Below are positions 29,501 to 38,016 of a stretch of DNA of 64,000 bases, piece by piece (position 1 is the stretch's first letter; every line of letters begins with the position of its first letter). Position numbers and translations under genes: made by a program. Below the pieces are notes generated by a model. That model saw nothing but the letters and a program-made list of their open reading frames with translations, was not told the DNA's origin and ran no database searches. The stretch is from Firmicutes bacterium CAG:552 (GTDB lineage Bacteria; Bacillota; Clostridia; Christensenellales; Pumilibacteraceae). The DNA is taken from the NCBI GenBank assembly GCA_000435495.1, contig FR884055.1, forward strand, positions 73,431 to 137,430, in the 5' to 3' direction.

Positions 29501-30070
29501 CGAAGGTTTTTCTTCTTGCACATGCAACTCTTTTCCTAAGTCAAGCATTGCTTTTATCTTGCTTGCGGACTCCCTTATCTCAGCCAACATTTCTTCGTCG
29601 TCTTTCGTTTCGTCCGAAGGCAATATTTCATCTACTATGTTCTGTACGGTTTGGGCATCGACGTTTTCTTTATTTTCGCCTATCGCAGCTTTTATTGCAT
29701 CGCTTGGATTGTCTATAATCTTGTTAAACAATACAGACGGCATAAGCGACTCGCCGCCTTCTTTCTCTACGGCGTCTTTTGCTTCGAAAATCATTTTTTG
29801 CATATAAAGTCCGTCGTAGAAAGAACCGTTGCCGCCTTCTATATATTCAAGCAATTTACTCTTAAGCTGTTCGGCTGTGATATTAAGCGATTTTAGTTTT
29901 TCCGTAACCGTCGCTACGAACTCACTGCCCGAAAAAGTCTTTTCTTTACTTACCCCGCATAGCAATGCTACCAAAAATTTTTCCGCAGTAACAGTTTGAG
30001 CCTTACCTATATTTTTTGAAAATTCGATAATTTCATTAAGCAGTTCGCTATTTTTTACGTTTGTCATCAT
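26594..30070 (-). CDS. Clp-type AAA+ / receiver-like / FtsH AAA+ zinc protease fusion, apparently soluble
   Basis: The 1158-residue protein has several modules. Residues 1-180 are helical and resemble Clp N-domain repeats. Residues 205-510 form a ClpB-like AAA+ module: Walker A GPPGVGKT 251-258, LLFDEVEKAH 316-325, TTNAG 360-364, SRF 408-410. The usual GYVG pore loop is replaced around VYKN (295-298). Residues 526-655 look like a degenerate receiver domain (ILIDLS 571-576). Residues 715-960 are FtsH-like AAA+: GPPGTGKT 759-766, FIDEID 816-821. The peptidase has HEAGH 984-988 and probable third metal ligand Asp1061. No membrane helix is visible, unlike true FtsH. The start follows AAAGG by seven bases. 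Role unknown; ATP-driven proteolysis is expected. Confidence 0.85.
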   Translation of the reverse strand: MMTNVKNSELLNEIIEFSKNIGKAQTVTAEKFLVALLCGVSKEKTFSGSEFVATVTEKLKSLNITAEQLKSKLLEYIEGGNGSFYDGLYMQKMIFEAKDAVEKEGGESLMPSVLFNKIIDNPSDAIKAAIGENKENVDAQTVQNIVDEILPSDETKDDEEMLAEIRESASKIKAMLDLGKELHVQEEKPSVKEEISKLVDKVKTLQSELLDTVYGQDNAVNVFTTGYFQAELLSMTDIDRKKPRATYLFAGPPGVGKTFLAEVAAEKLSLPFMRFDMSEYADKEANLEFCGSDKVYKNAKSGNVTGFVSEHPKCILLFDEVEKAHLCVIHLFLQMLDAGRLRDNYTDEEVSFKDAIIIFTTNAGKQLYESESDGDFSSLSRKVVLKALRNDINPLSGSSYFPAALCSRFASGNVIMFNHIMAHDLRHIAKKEILRSASNFSKNAGVSVDIDEKVYTALLFSEGGNADARMIKSRAESFFNGEIYELLRLVASDKVQTSISDLTKIEFVTEIDESSEAYNLFFGEEKLTALVFGSDKTVRNCKKVCKDVEIISAKTVDEAKNIISHKDICVILIDLSYGKRGSVKYLNIEDQESVSADMFDYLTKLGQSLPVYVLETSAYSLTEEEKMSLFKEGARDVVRLDDKIGNALKQICVNVYQQQNMNLLAKTNKVVSFTTAQTVSKNGKKATIKLIDFDMAAAVDAEDSCGFVTKNNKPDVDFDDIIGAQDAKSELKYFAEYLRSPKKFAAAGVKMPKGALLYGPPGTGKTMLAKALAAQSGVTFIYTEGNKFLKKYVGEGPEKVHDLFRSARKYAPTIVFIDEIDAIAKERHGDERVAAGEETLTALLAEMDGFNVDSTKPVFVLAATNFDVAPGSPRSLDQALVRRFDRRIYVDLPTDEERKQFMLRKCAKNAMFDISEQDIDNLAVRTVGMSLSDLDSIFEFALRQALRAELNKVKADILDEAFETYVNGEKKNWSEAEVERVARHEAGHAFLCWQSGETPSYLTIVARSDHGGYMQHDSTEKKTIYTKDELLSRIRVALGGRAAEIVCYGECGGVSTGASGDLVSATAIAERIVCSYGMVDECGLAVSDPRTLRSGDVAKEVRKAVNKLLSEQMAQAIEKIRANKDMLDVLSNELMQKSHLSANEISELFLPYKDRINK

Positions 30071-30121
30071 ACATCTGCCTTTCTTTAGTTTTGTTATAAT
30101 AGCCGACTTACAAGAAAAATA

Positions 30122-30148
30122 ACGGCGACATGCTCCCACGTCGCCGCT
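30122..30148 (-). terminator. Terminator between the second YbjN-like gene and the fusion protease gene
   Basis: GCGGCGAC pairs with GTCGCCG (30140-30146 with 30123-30129) around a 10-base loop, followed on the minus strand by ATTTTTCTT. It ends or attenuates the YbjN-pair transcript 15 bases after the stop. A possible weak -10 (TATTAT) follows before the protease gene, without a clear -35. Confidence 0.7.
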
Positions 30149-30162
30149 ATCGACAATTTATT

Positions 30163-30654
30163 TTAGCCCAAATTTCTAAGCTCGTCAAATTTGTTTATAT
30201 CAATCAAGCCTTTGTTAAGTGCCATAAATTTATCATTGAAAAAGTCAACCATGGCGCACGGACAATTTACGATATAATTAAACAATTCGTCTCCCACAAC
30301 GGTATCGCCGGCAAAACAAACAGCCAGACGGAAAGTCACTAAGCCCTCTTTTACGTCATAGTCGAAACCGCCGTCAGCCATTCCGTAGTTTGCAATGCAA
30401 ATTGCTAGGGCTCCGTCCATACGCTTATCCTCGGAAAAAGCAAACGGCATTGGAGATATAACTCGAATAAGCTGACGCTCTGCATCCACGTTTATCATAT
30501 AATGCATCGGTAAATCTTCACCCGTTACGGTAAATATTACACCCATATCTTCTTCGTTTTTCTCGTATGTCCAGTTTCTGTCATCGAGATTTTTACATAA
30601 TTGTCTGTACAATAATGCTGCTTTATTCTTCTTTTCTTCTTCGTTCATACTCAT
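30163..30654 (-). CDS. YbjN-like protein, copy 2
   Basis: A 163-residue protein that aligns along its length with the next gene upstream. Shared blocks are a WTY segment near residue 35, DLPMHYMINVDAERQL, the EDKRMxxALAIC segment, FDYDVKEGLVTFR and the C-terminal GLIDINKFDEL. The pattern fits the YbjN family (PF10722), whose fold resembles type III secretion chaperones; roles in sensing or chaperoning are proposed, but no enzyme activity is known. It lies 11 bases after copy 1 and 92 bases before the fusion protease. A partner or adaptor role for that protease is inference. Confidence 0.7.
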   Translation of the reverse strand: MSMNEEEKKNKAALLYRQLCKNLDDRNWTYEKNEEDMGVIFTVTGEDLPMHYMINVDAERQLIRVISPMPFAFSEDKRMDGALAICIANYGMADGGFDYDVKEGLVTFRLAVCFAGDTVVGDELFNYIVNCPCAMVDFFNDKFMALNKGLIDINKFDELRNLG

Positions 30655-30665
30655 ATCTCTTCTCT

Positions 30666-31148
30666 TTAGTTTTTATTTATCATATCGGCAAGCTGATTTA
30701 AATCAATTGCTCCCTTTGCTAACATAAGCAAAACGTCGTTGTACTTGTCTACCGTGCTGCACGACACAAACAGCAAATATTTAACAACCTCATCCGAAAC
30801 GCTTATTCCCTTAAAATTAGTGGACATTCGGAAATAAAGTCTACCGGTCTTGACATTAAAATCAAATACGCCGTTGATAATCGAATCGTTCATCATGCAA
30901 ATAGCCAACGCTATCTCCATGCGCTTATCTTCGGGAACGACAAACGGCAAATTAGATATAAACATAAGAGTGTATCGCTCCGCATCTGCCGCAATGTAGA
31001 AATCTATCGGCAAATCGTCGCCTCTCGTAACGGATTTTATACTAAAATCATCATTGCCTTTAGTATAAGTCCACCCCATACTGTCCAATGTTGCGCATAA
31101 AGTGTCATACACCTTTTTTGCCGCAACAATCTTTTGTTCTTCGCTCAT
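30666..31148 (-). CDS. YbjN-like protein, copy 1
   Basis: A 160-residue YbjN-like protein and paralogue of the gene that follows it. Recognisable blocks are GWTYTKGNDDF, GDDLPIDFYIAADAERY, EDKRMEIALAICMMN, FDFNVKTGRLYFRMS and GAIDLNQLADMI. The two copies are clearly homologous but far from identical, so the duplication is old. It is soluble, with no signal peptide or membrane helix. A near-consensus promoter (31211-31240) and a palindrome (31167-31183) precede it. Function unknown. Confidence 0.7.
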   Translation of the reverse strand: MSEEQKIVAAKKVYDTLCATLDSMGWTYTKGNDDFSIKSVTRGDDLPIDFYIAADAERYTLMFISNLPFVVPEDKRMEIALAICMMNDSIINGVFDFNVKTGRLYFRMSTNFKGISVSDEVVKYLLFVSCSTVDKYNDVLLMLAKGAIDLNQLADMINKN

Positions 31149-31166
31149 GATATCCTCGAATAATGT

Positions 31167-31183
31167 GTTTTAATCGTTAAAAC
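31167..31183. promoter_or_regulatory. Palindrome in the leader of the YbjN-like pair
   Basis: GTTTTAA-TCG-TTAAAAC is a perfect 7-3-7 inverted repeat, about 20-35 bases downstream of the predicted transcription start and 19 bases before the ATG. It could be an operator or a small leader hairpin; AT-richness makes chance occurrence possible. Confidence 0.35.
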
Positions 31184-31210
31184 AATACTTTGTATCATTT
31201 TACCGTTACT

Positions 31211-31240
31211 ATTTTAACACATTAAATAGATTAGTGTCAA
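31211..31240 (-). promoter_or_regulatory. Sigma-A promoter of the YbjN-like pair
   Basis: A perfect TTGACA (complement of 31235-31240) and TAAAAT (31211-31216) are separated by 18 bases. It starts a leader of roughly 57 bases to the ATG at 31148 and separates this operon from the small gene at 31292-31705. Confidence 0.8.
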
Positions 31241-31291
31241 GTAAAACTTTTTATTTTTCGACAACAATAGATTTTTCGTTAAGTAATTAGG

Positions 31292-31705
31292 CTAACTTAA
31301 TTTACTAATTCGCTCCCTATTATATCTTTCTTTGAGTTCGACGAATTTTTTAGACAATTCAAGCACGTACAATTGTTTTTCTTCTCCGCTAAGGCAATCA
31401 TATTTTGACTTATCCATAAGTCTTGCTATCGGATTTATAATAAATTCTTCGCTATCGAGAATATCTTTGACTTTTTTGTACAATTCTTCCTCCTTTACTT
31501 CGCTGGAATTTACCGTCACCGACACGTCTCTCATATACTTTTCTCGTTGCATATCGCTTGCAAGTTTTTGAGCTTCGTAAGTTCCGCCCTTTGTATTTAT
31601 CATACGCTCTTTTTCTTGTTGCATTTTCTCCCAATATCCCATTTTCATACGCTGCTTTGCCAGCATCGCTCTGCGTTTCAATTCGCTTATCTCTTTTTTA
31701 GCCAT
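31292..31705 (-). CDS. Hypothetical charged helical protein
   Basis: A 137-residue protein beginning MAKKEISELKRRAMLAKQRM. It is rich in Lys, Glu, Arg and Met, is predicted helical throughout, and its first half could form a coiled coil. The C-terminal part (ARLMDKSKYDCLSGEEKQLY) looks more compact. There is no signal peptide or membrane segment, and I do not recognise the family. The ATG at 31705 is eight bases after GGAGG; an in-frame extension to 31774 lacks such a signal. It lies between the glyA terminator and the YbjN promoter, so it is probably a single-gene transcript. Confidence 0.75.
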   Translation of the reverse strand: MAKKEISELKRRAMLAKQRMKMGYWEKMQQEKERMINTKGGTYEAQKLASDMQREKYMRDVSVTVNSSEVKEEELYKKVKDILDSEEFIINPIARLMDKSKYDCLSGEEKQLYVLELSKKFVELKERYNRERISKLS

Positions 31706-31875
31706 GACTTTTTCCTCCACATAAAAGAAATTGTCCGAAGACGTTATAATGATTTTATCACTATTTGCCGACAAAAGCAGCTATGTCGACTTAAATTGTT
31801 ATATTTATAGCAAAATACAATTTTTTCTGCATTTGTCGCTCTTTTTAACTGAAAATATGTAAATATAGCAAAAAG

Positions 31876-31905
31876 GACAGGCTCGCCGTTTACAGCAAGC
31901 CTGTC
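31876..31905 (-). terminator. Terminator of the comM-to-glyA operon
   Basis: GACAGGCT (31876-31883) pairs with AGCCTGTC (31898-31905). On the minus strand the stem is followed by CTTTTTGC. It lies 43 bases after the glyA stop. Confidence 0.85.
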
Positions 31906-31947
31906 TTTTCAAATGTACCTACGTTATATTACATCATTTACGTCTGA

Positions 31948-33204
31948 TTACATATTTACGTCGTCACGATAGAGAGGATATTTTTCGGTAAGTTTTTTAA
32001 CTTCCGCTCTGACATAATCAAGAGCGCCCTCTTTCTCCTTGATAACCTTAGCGATACAGTTACCGATGACTACCATATCTTCTTCCTTCATGCCTCTGGT
32101 GGTTACACTGGGAGTTCCTACTCGAATACCGCTCGTAACGGACGGTTTTTGAGGATCGTTGGGAATGGAGTTCTTATTTACGGTAATGTTGCACTCGTCA
32201 AGCAACGTTTCGAGCTCCTTGCCGGTAATATCGAAATTGGTAAGATTTACAAGCATAAGGTGATTGTCGGTACCTCCGGAAACGAGTAATACGCCGTTAT
32301 CTTGCAATGTCTTTGCCAACGCCGCTGCATTAAGGACAATCTGATGCTGATATGCCTTAAATTCGGGCTTAAGCGCTTCGCCGAAAGCAACTGCCTTGCC
32401 TGCGATAACATGCTCGAGCGGACCGCCCTGAATTCCGGGGAAAACTGCCTTGTTGATTTTTTTGGAAATCTCTTCGTCGTTGCACATAATAAGACCGCCT
32501 CTGGGCCCTCTGAGGGTTTTGTGGGTGGTAGTCGTTACAACGTCTGCATACGGGAACGGACTGGGATGCTCCCCGGCGATTACAAGACCTGCGATATGCG
32601 CTATATCGGTCATGAGGTAAGCGCCTACTTTATCTGCGATTTCTCTAAAACGCTTGAAGTCAATAGTACGAGAATATGCGCTTGCGCCGGCAAGAATAAG
32701 CTTGGGATGATGCTCGAGAGCAAGTCTTTCTACTTCGTCGTAATTAATGGTTTCGGTAACCGGATCGAGTCCGTAAGATACTATGTTGTAGTTCTTTCCG
32801 GAGAAGTTTACGGGGCTACCGTGCGAAAGATGTCCGCCGTGAGCAAGGCTCATACTCAATACCGTGTCGCCTATGTTAAGCAAAGCTACGAATACGGCAA
32901 GGTTTGCAGATGCGCCGCTGTGAGGCTGAACATTGGCATAATTGCAATTGAAAAGCTTTTTCGCTCTTTCGATTGCAATCGTCTCTACTTCGTCAACATA
33001 CATGCAGCCGCCGTAATAACGCTTTCCGGGATAACCTTCGGCGTACTTGTTGGTAAGATGCGATCCTACTGCAGCCATAACTGCCGGGCTTACGAAGTTT
33101 TCGCTTGCAATAAGCTCGATATTGTTACGCTGACGACTAAGTTCGCGTCCCATACTTGCTCCCACTTCGGGATCAATTTCGTTAATAAGTTTCAAATCTA
33201 TCAT
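31948..33204 (-). CDS. glyA: Serine hydroxymethyltransferase
   Basis: A 418-residue PLP enzyme with the lysine motif [14 protein letters not shown] (Lys229) and the early SENF and [13 protein letters not shown] motifs. It converts serine and tetrahydrofolate to glycine and methylene-tetrahydrofolate, the main source of one-carbon units and the substrate pool used by FolD (encoded at 55946-56794). It is the last gene of the comM operon, 29 bases after hisS, and is followed by a clear terminator. Full length. Confidence 0.97.
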   Translation of the reverse strand: MIDLKLINEIDPEVGASMGRELSRQRNNIELIASENFVSPAVMAAVGSHLTNKYAEGYPGKRYYGGCMYVDEVETIAIERAKKLFNCNYANVQPHSGASANLAVFVALLNIGDTVLSMSLAHGGHLSHGSPVNFSGKNYNIVSYGLDPVTETINYDEVERLALEHHPKLILAGASAYSRTIDFKRFREIADKVGAYLMTDIAHIAGLVIAGEHPSPFPYADVVTTTTHKTLRGPRGGLIMCNDEEISKKINKAVFPGIQGGPLEHVIAGKAVAFGEALKPEFKAYQHQIVLNAAALAKTLQDNGVLLVSGGTDNHLMLVNLTNFDITGKELETLLDECNITVNKNSIPNDPQKPSVTSGIRVGTPSVTTRGMKEEDMVVIGNCIAKVIKEKEGALDYVRAEVKKLTEKYPLYRDDVNM

Positions 33205-33233
33205 AACAAAACTCCTTTGAATTGTTGTCTCAA

Positions 33234-34505
33234 TTATATTTCTTTTGAAACGAACGCTGCATTTTGCGCACCGTTCATAAGATCAGCCAAAGAAACGTTT
33301 GCCGTTGCACCGTCAGCCATGCGTTTTAGCGTAACGGCTCCGCTTTCCGCCTCACTTTCTCCTATTACCGCAACATACTCGGCATTGCGTTTGTTTGCAA
33401 ACTTAAGCTGAGCCTTTACGCTGCGGCCCATAAAATCGGCTTCTGCCGAATATCCGTTGCGTCTTAGAGAAGAAACTATTTTTCCGCATAAATCTCTGTT
33501 TGACGGCGACTGATTAGCAATGTAAAAATTAAGTCTTCTTTTGGGAAATTCTTTTTCGTATGCATCTAAAAGCATTATCAAACGCTCTATTCCCATACCG
33601 AAGCCGACGCACGGCGTGTGTTTTCCCCCTATAGACTCCACGAGGTTGTCATACCTTCCGCCGCCGCAAACCGTGCCTTGAGCTCCGAGTGACGTCGTTA
33701 CAAACTCGAATACCGTCTTGGTATAATAGTCCAAGCCTCTTACTATAGACTTATTTACTTTGAACGGAACACCTTCGTCCGTAAGAATTCGTTGCAACTC
33801 ATCAAAGTGAGCCCGGCAATCGTCACAAACATAATCCAATATAACCGGCGCATCTTTAACTATTGCTTTGCAGCCCTCTTCCTTACAGTCAAGTATACGC
33901 AAAGGATTAGTCAAAAATCTTCTTTTGCAATTATCGCACATTTTATCTACGCAACCGCCTAAATACTCTTTAAGCGCAGCGTTATACTTTTTGCGACACT
34001 CCGGACAACCTATGCTGTTTATGTTAAGCTCCAAATCCTTTACGCCGACTTTACTTAACAACGTAAAGGCAACGTTAATTGCCTCCGCATCCATATACGG
34101 GGATTCCGAGCCGTAAAATTCTGCTCCGAACTGATGATGTTCTCTGAGCCTGCCGGCCTGAGGCGCTTCGTATCTAAAGACAGGAGTTACATAATACAGC
34201 TTAAGCGGCAGCGACATTGCATCCAAAGCGTTTTCGATATAACTTCTTGCTACGGCAGCAGTGCCTTCGGGTTTAAGCGTAATCGACCTTCCGCCCTTAT
34301 CCTCAAAGGTATACATCTCCTTGGAAACGACATCGGTTTCGTCTCCGATTGAACGCAAAAACAACTCGGTATGCTCGAAAGTAGGCGTCCTTATTTCGCT
34401 CATATCAAATAAATCCGCTACTTCCCTTATGTTTTTTTCTATATAGTGCCACTTTTCGCTTTGCGAAGGCAGCACGTCTTTTGTGCCTTTAGGTATATTT
34501 ACCAT
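33234..34505 (-). CDS. hisS: Histidyl-tRNA synthetase
   Basis: A 423-residue class II synthetase. Motif 2 region [20 protein letters not shown], the histidine-specific [12 protein letters not shown] and motif 3 [10 protein letters not shown] are all present, and a C-terminal anticodon-binding domain ends the protein. Between motif 2 and HisA there are Cys pairs (CPEC, CDNC, CDDC) that suggest a small metal-binding insert. It charges tRNA-His. It lies nine bases after hslU within the operon; no T-box leader is present, as expected for an internal gene. Confidence 0.96.
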   Translation of the reverse strand: MVNIPKGTKDVLPSQSEKWHYIEKNIREVADLFDMSEIRTPTFEHTELFLRSIGDETDVVSKEMYTFEDKGGRSITLKPEGTAAVARSYIENALDAMSLPLKLYYVTPVFRYEAPQAGRLREHHQFGAEFYGSESPYMDAEAINVAFTLLSKVGVKDLELNINSIGCPECRKKYNAALKEYLGGCVDKMCDNCKRRFLTNPLRILDCKEEGCKAIVKDAPVILDYVCDDCRAHFDELQRILTDEGVPFKVNKSIVRGLDYYTKTVFEFVTTSLGAQGTVCGGGRYDNLVESIGGKHTPCVGFGMGIERLIMLLDAYEKEFPKRRLNFYIANQSPSNRDLCGKIVSSLRRNGYSAEADFMGRSVKAQLKFANKRNAEYVAVIGESEAESGAVTLKRMADGATANVSLADLMNGAQNAAFVSKEI

Positions 34506-34513
34506 AACCGCTC

Positions 34514-35824
34514 CTACAGTATATAACGTTTAAGGTCATGATCCATTGCTTGCGAACCGAGATGCTCGACAACGTACTTCTCGTCGATTACCACGTCTAT
34601 AACCGGGTGATCGCCGCTTGCGTTAAAACTTACGTCTTCGAGAAGCTTTTCCATTATGGTATATAGTCTTCTTGCACCGATATCTTCCATGGTGCAATTT
34701 TCCTCATAAGCGACTCTCGACATAGCCTTTATAGCGTCATCTTTGAATATCAAATTTATATTATCCACACCGAGAAGCTGAGCATACTGCTTAGTAATCG
34801 CATTTTCGGGAATGGTGAGAATGTTTACGAAGTCCTCGTAAGACAAGCTGTTCAGCTCGACTCTTATAGGGAATCTGCCCTGAAGTTCGGGTATCAGATC
34901 TCCGATGCTCGATACATGAAATGCGCCGGACGCTATAAACAAAATGTAATCGGTTTTTACGGCGCCGTACTTAGTCATTACCGTGCTGCCTTCGACTATA
35001 GGCAAAATGTCACGCTGAACGCCCTCTCTGGATACGTCCGGACCGCTCGAAGCTCCCTTTCCCGCTATCTTATCTATTTCGTCTATAAATATAATGCCCT
35101 CTTGCTCCGCTCTGCGTATGCCTTCGGTAGTTATGTTATCCATATCTATCATTTTTTCGCTTTCGCCGGCGGTGAGAATTTTTAAGCCTTCTTTTACGGT
35201 TACCTTTCTATGCTTTTTCTTTTTGGGAAGAAATCCTCCCATTATCTGTCCGATGTTAAGTTCTACACCACTTCCGGGCATTAATTCCATGCTCTTAGGT
35301 TCGTCGTCAAGCTCGAGTTCGACAATTACGTTATCGAGTTTTCCTGACCTAAGATCTTCGTATACACTGCTTTTAAGCACGTCTTCGGCGATATCGGAAT
35401 TCTTAGCTTTTTTAGCTTTTATTATAGCGTCGGCTATACTTTTTTCCGCTCGTTCCCTTGCCTTAACTTCAACTTCCTGAATCTTTTCCTCTTTAACAAG
35501 GCGAATTGCCGTTTCGGCAAGATCCCTTACCATGGATTCCACGTCTCTGCCGACATAACCTACTTCGGTAAATTTAGTAGCTTCCACCTTAATAAACGGG
35601 GCTTTTACGAGTTTTGCAAGCCTTCTGGCTATCTCTGTCTTACCTACACCGGTAGGACCCTTCATGATTATGTTCTTAGGAGTTATTTCGTTTCGAATTT
35701 CTTCGGGCAAACGGCTTCTACGATATCTGTTTCTGAGTGCGATTGCGACGGCTTTTTTTGCCTCGCTTTGTCCTATGATATATCTGTCAAGTTCGGCAAC
35801 AATGGCCTTGGGAGACATTTCCAT
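34514..35824 (-). CDS. hslU: HslU ATPase of the HslUV protease
   Basis: A 436-residue AAA+ unfoldase with Walker A GPTGVGKT at 56-63, an inserted I-domain (about 105-235), Walker [13 protein letters not shown], and the C-terminal tail ending DLKRYIL that activates HslV. HslU hexamers unfold substrates and thread them into HslV. It starts one base after the hslV stop. The usual Firmicutes neighbour codY is not downstream; hisS is. Confidence 0.97.
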   Translation of the reverse strand: MEMSPKAIVAELDRYIIGQSEAKKAVAIALRNRYRRSRLPEEIRNEITPKNIIMKGPTGVGKTEIARRLAKLVKAPFIKVEATKFTEVGYVGRDVESMVRDLAETAIRLVKEEKIQEVEVKARERAEKSIADAIIKAKKAKNSDIAEDVLKSSVYEDLRSGKLDNVIVELELDDEPKSMELMPGSGVELNIGQIMGGFLPKKKKHRKVTVKEGLKILTAGESEKMIDMDNITTEGIRRAEQEGIIFIDEIDKIAGKGASSGPDVSREGVQRDILPIVEGSTVMTKYGAVKTDYILFIASGAFHVSSIGDLIPELQGRFPIRVELNSLSYEDFVNILTIPENAITKQYAQLLGVDNINLIFKDDAIKAMSRVAYEENCTMEDIGARRLYTIMEKLLEDVSFNASGDHPVIDVVIDEKYVVEHLGSQAMDHDLKRYIL

Positions 35825-35825
35825 A

Positions 35826-36359
35826 TTAAACCTCCTCTACGACAAGATTGCCGTTTGTAAACACACAAATTTCGCTTGCAATCGTCATAGCCTCTACCGC
35901 TATATCTCTTGCGCTCATATCCGTATTTTTTGCCAATGCTCTCGCCGCCGCAAGAGCATAGTTACCGCCGCTGCCTATCGCACAAATTCCGTTTTCGGGT
36001 TCGATTACGTCACCGGTGCCGGATACGATAAACATAGCGGTTTCATCTGCGACTATAAGCATTGCTTCGAGCTGACGTAAAGTCTTGTCTCCTCGCCATA
36101 ATTGTGCTAGTTCAACTGCGCTTCGCATAAGATTTCCGCTGTATTTGTTAAGCATCTGCTCAAACAACTCGCTTAACGAAAACGCATCCGCAACGCTTCC
36201 GGCAAAGCCAATTACTACTTTGCCCCCGTAAATTCTGCGAACCTTTTTCGCATTTCCCTTCATTATTACGGACTGTCCCATCGTTACCTGACCGTCGCCG
36301 GCTATAACGGTTTTACCGTTCTTTTTTACTCCTACTATTGTAGTTCCTCTTAATTCCAT
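35826..36359 (-). CDS. hslV: HslV peptidase subunit
   Basis: A 177-residue proteasome-like subunit starting [20 protein letters not shown]. The catalytic residue should be the first Thr of TT (residue 6), exposed after loss of five residues; the [14 protein letters not shown] segment is also typical. It keeps Thr rather than the Ser of Bacillus CodW. HslV forms the double ring that degrades HslU-unfolded proteins. AAGGAG lies four bases before the ATG. The longer frame to 36392 overlaps the preceding gene and is not supported. Confidence 0.95.
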   Translation of the reverse strand: MELRGTTIVGVKKNGKTVIAGDGQVTMGQSVIMKGNAKKVRRIYGGKVVIGFAGSVADAFSLSELFEQMLNKYSGNLMRSAVELAQLWRGDKTLRQLEAMLIVADETAMFIVSGTGDVIEPENGICAIGSGGNYALAAARALAKNTDMSARDIAVEAMTIASEICVFTNGNLVVEEV

Positions 36360-36376
36360 ATTACTCCTTGCTCTGC

Positions 36377-36667
36377 TCAGACATCCGAACAAAACTTTGT
36401 TACGGTAGTCCTCTGGACAAAATCTGATTTTATTTTAGCTAACGCCTCCAAATGGGGCATTAAAGTATGTTCTTTCCACGTTTCTTCGCTGCTCCACTTT
36501 TCTATAAGTAAAACAACGTTTTCGTCGGAAATGCTTAAAAAATAATCGTAACCCATACATCCGTAATCTCTTTGCGATTTTTGAGCGATTTGTAAGGATT
36601 CGAGTTCGCTTATAAATTTATCTCTCATATTTGCGTACGTTCGGTATTCTACTATAAGCGTAAGCAT
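36377..36667 (-). CDS. Antibiotic biosynthesis monooxygenase (ABM) domain protein
   Basis: A 96-residue ferredoxin-like fold protein. It has an N-terminal strand [18 protein letters not shown], a CMGYDYFLS middle strand and [19 protein letters not shown], the pattern of small ABM-domain proteins. Such proteins can act as quinol or aldehyde oxygenases, as heme-degrading enzymes or only as dimeric stress proteins; no catalytic residue set is decisive here. AGGAGG lies nine bases upstream of the ATG. It sits between trmFO and hslV in the operon, an uncommon place for this family. Confidence 0.8.
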   Translation of the reverse strand: MLTLIVEYRTYANMRDKFISELESLQIAQKSQRDYGCMGYDYFLSISDENVVLLIEKWSSEETWKEHTLMPHLEALAKIKSDFVQRTTVTKFCSDV

Positions 36668-36716
36668 AAACGTTCTCCTCCTACCGGGGTAAGTATACAA
36701 TAATTATCCGAATAAA

Positions 36717-38012
36717 TCAATCGTTTTTGAGTCGTTTTATATTCTCTAACGCCCGTAAAGCCAACGTTTTTTTCTTCAACGTCTTATCTCTGATTGTTTC
36801 CTCAAGCGGTTTCAACAGTCCGAAATTTGCGTTCATCGGTTGGAAATTATCGCTGTTAACTCTCAGATATCCGCACAATGCCCCTATCATAGTCTCCGTA
36901 CCGAAAATAACCGGAGGCTTTCCGCTCAGTTTATTTATCATATTGAGCGCCGCAACGTGTCCGGACGCTATACTTTCGACATACCCCTCTACACCTGAAA
37001 GTTGCCCTGCTATAAAGCATAACGGATATTTTTGCGTTGCAAACGTCTCGTCAATAACTTTAGGAGCATTTATATACATGTTTCTGTGCATCACGCCGTA
37101 TCTTAGGTACTCGGCATTTTTAAGAGCCGGTATTATTCCGAAAACTCGCCTCTGTTCGGGAAACGTCAGATTCGTTTGAAATCCCACGATGTTAAACATA
37201 GAAGCGCTGACGTTTTCTTTGCGCAACTGAACTACGGCAAATGGTCTTTTTCCGTCTTTATCGAGCATACCTACAGGCTTAAGCGGTCCGAATCGTAGCG
37301 TGTCCGTACCTCTTTGCGCCATTATTTCTATGGGCATACAACCTTCAAAAACGTCTCGTCGGTCAAACTCCTTTACTAACGCCCGTTTGGCAGATACAAG
37401 TTCGCTCACAAATCGGTAATACTCGTCTCGAGTAAGCGGACAATTTACGTAATCGTCGTCCCCCTTATCGTACCGACTTGCCGAAAACGTTTTGTCGTAA
37501 TCGACGGAAGCCGCATCGATTATCGGCGCCTCGGCGTCGTAAAAGCCCAAATTGTCTCCGAATTCGCTTTGCAAGAAATTTCCTATCGGCGAAAGTCCCA
37601 GAGGGCCTACGGCAATTATCGTGGGTAATGAAAAATCCACTTTGTCGACAAGCCTGCACTCCGTAACGATATTGGCGGAATTTTTTATCTTCTCCGACAC
37701 TGCGTGTGAAAAAGCAAACCTATCCACTGCCAATGCTCCGCCTGCGGGAACTCTGTTCATATCGGCTATCTCAATAAGAGGACTTCCCAAAGTCCGAAGT
37801 TCCTCTTTGATAAGTCCGCTTGCCGTATACGGATCGTTGCTTTTAAAAGAATTGCTGCATACGACTTCGGCGTAGTCGTCCGAACAATGCGCAGGAGATT
37901 TTGCCAAAGGTTTACAGTCAATTAACCGCACTTTAATGCCGTTTTCAGCCAAAACCAGAGCAGCCTCGCACCCTGCCAAGCCGCCGCCTATTATCAAAAC
38001 TTCACTATACAT
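36717..38012 (-). CDS. trmFO: Methylenetetrahydrofolate-tRNA-(uracil-5)-methyltransferase
   Basis: A 431-residue flavoprotein starting MYSEVLIIGGGLAGCEAALVL, with the FAD-binding GGGLAGCEAA at 9-18. Family segments CSNSFKSNDPYTASGLIKEEL and GLLKPLEE are present. It makes 5-methyluridine at position 54 of tRNA using methylene-tetrahydrofolate, the product of GlyA encoded at the end of the same operon. It starts four bases after topA; the longer frame to 38204 lies inside topA and is rejected. Confidence 0.95.
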   Translation of the reverse strand: MYSEVLIIGGGLAGCEAALVLAENGIKVRLIDCKPLAKSPAHCSDDYAEVVCSNSFKSNDPYTASGLIKEELRTLGSPLIEIADMNRVPAGGALAVDRFAFSHAVSEKIKNSANIVTECRLVDKVDFSLPTIIAVGPLGLSPIGNFLQSEFGDNLGFYDAEAPIIDAASVDYDKTFSASRYDKGDDDYVNCPLTRDEYYRFVSELVSAKRALVKEFDRRDVFEGCMPIEIMAQRGTDTLRFGPLKPVGMLDKDGKRPFAVVQLRKENVSASMFNIVGFQTNLTFPEQRRVFGIIPALKNAEYLRYGVMHRNMYINAPKVIDETFATQKYPLCFIAGQLSGVEGYVESIASGHVAALNMINKLSGKPPVIFGTETMIGALCGYLRVNSDNFQPMNANFGLLKPLEETIRDKTLKKKTLALRALENIKRLKND

Positions 38013-38016
38013 TGTC

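Noticed and set aside
30071..30139. Upstream extension of the Clp/FtsH fusion protein
   Set aside because: The extra 23 codons run through the terminator hairpin and lack a ribosome site.
32302..33411. 369-codon open frame on the plus strand
   Set aside because: Antisense to glyA and hisS, Cys-rich without pattern; a shadow of their codon use.
34506..34513. T-box riboswitch before hisS
   Set aside because: hisS lies nine bases after hslU inside an operon; there is no room for a leader.
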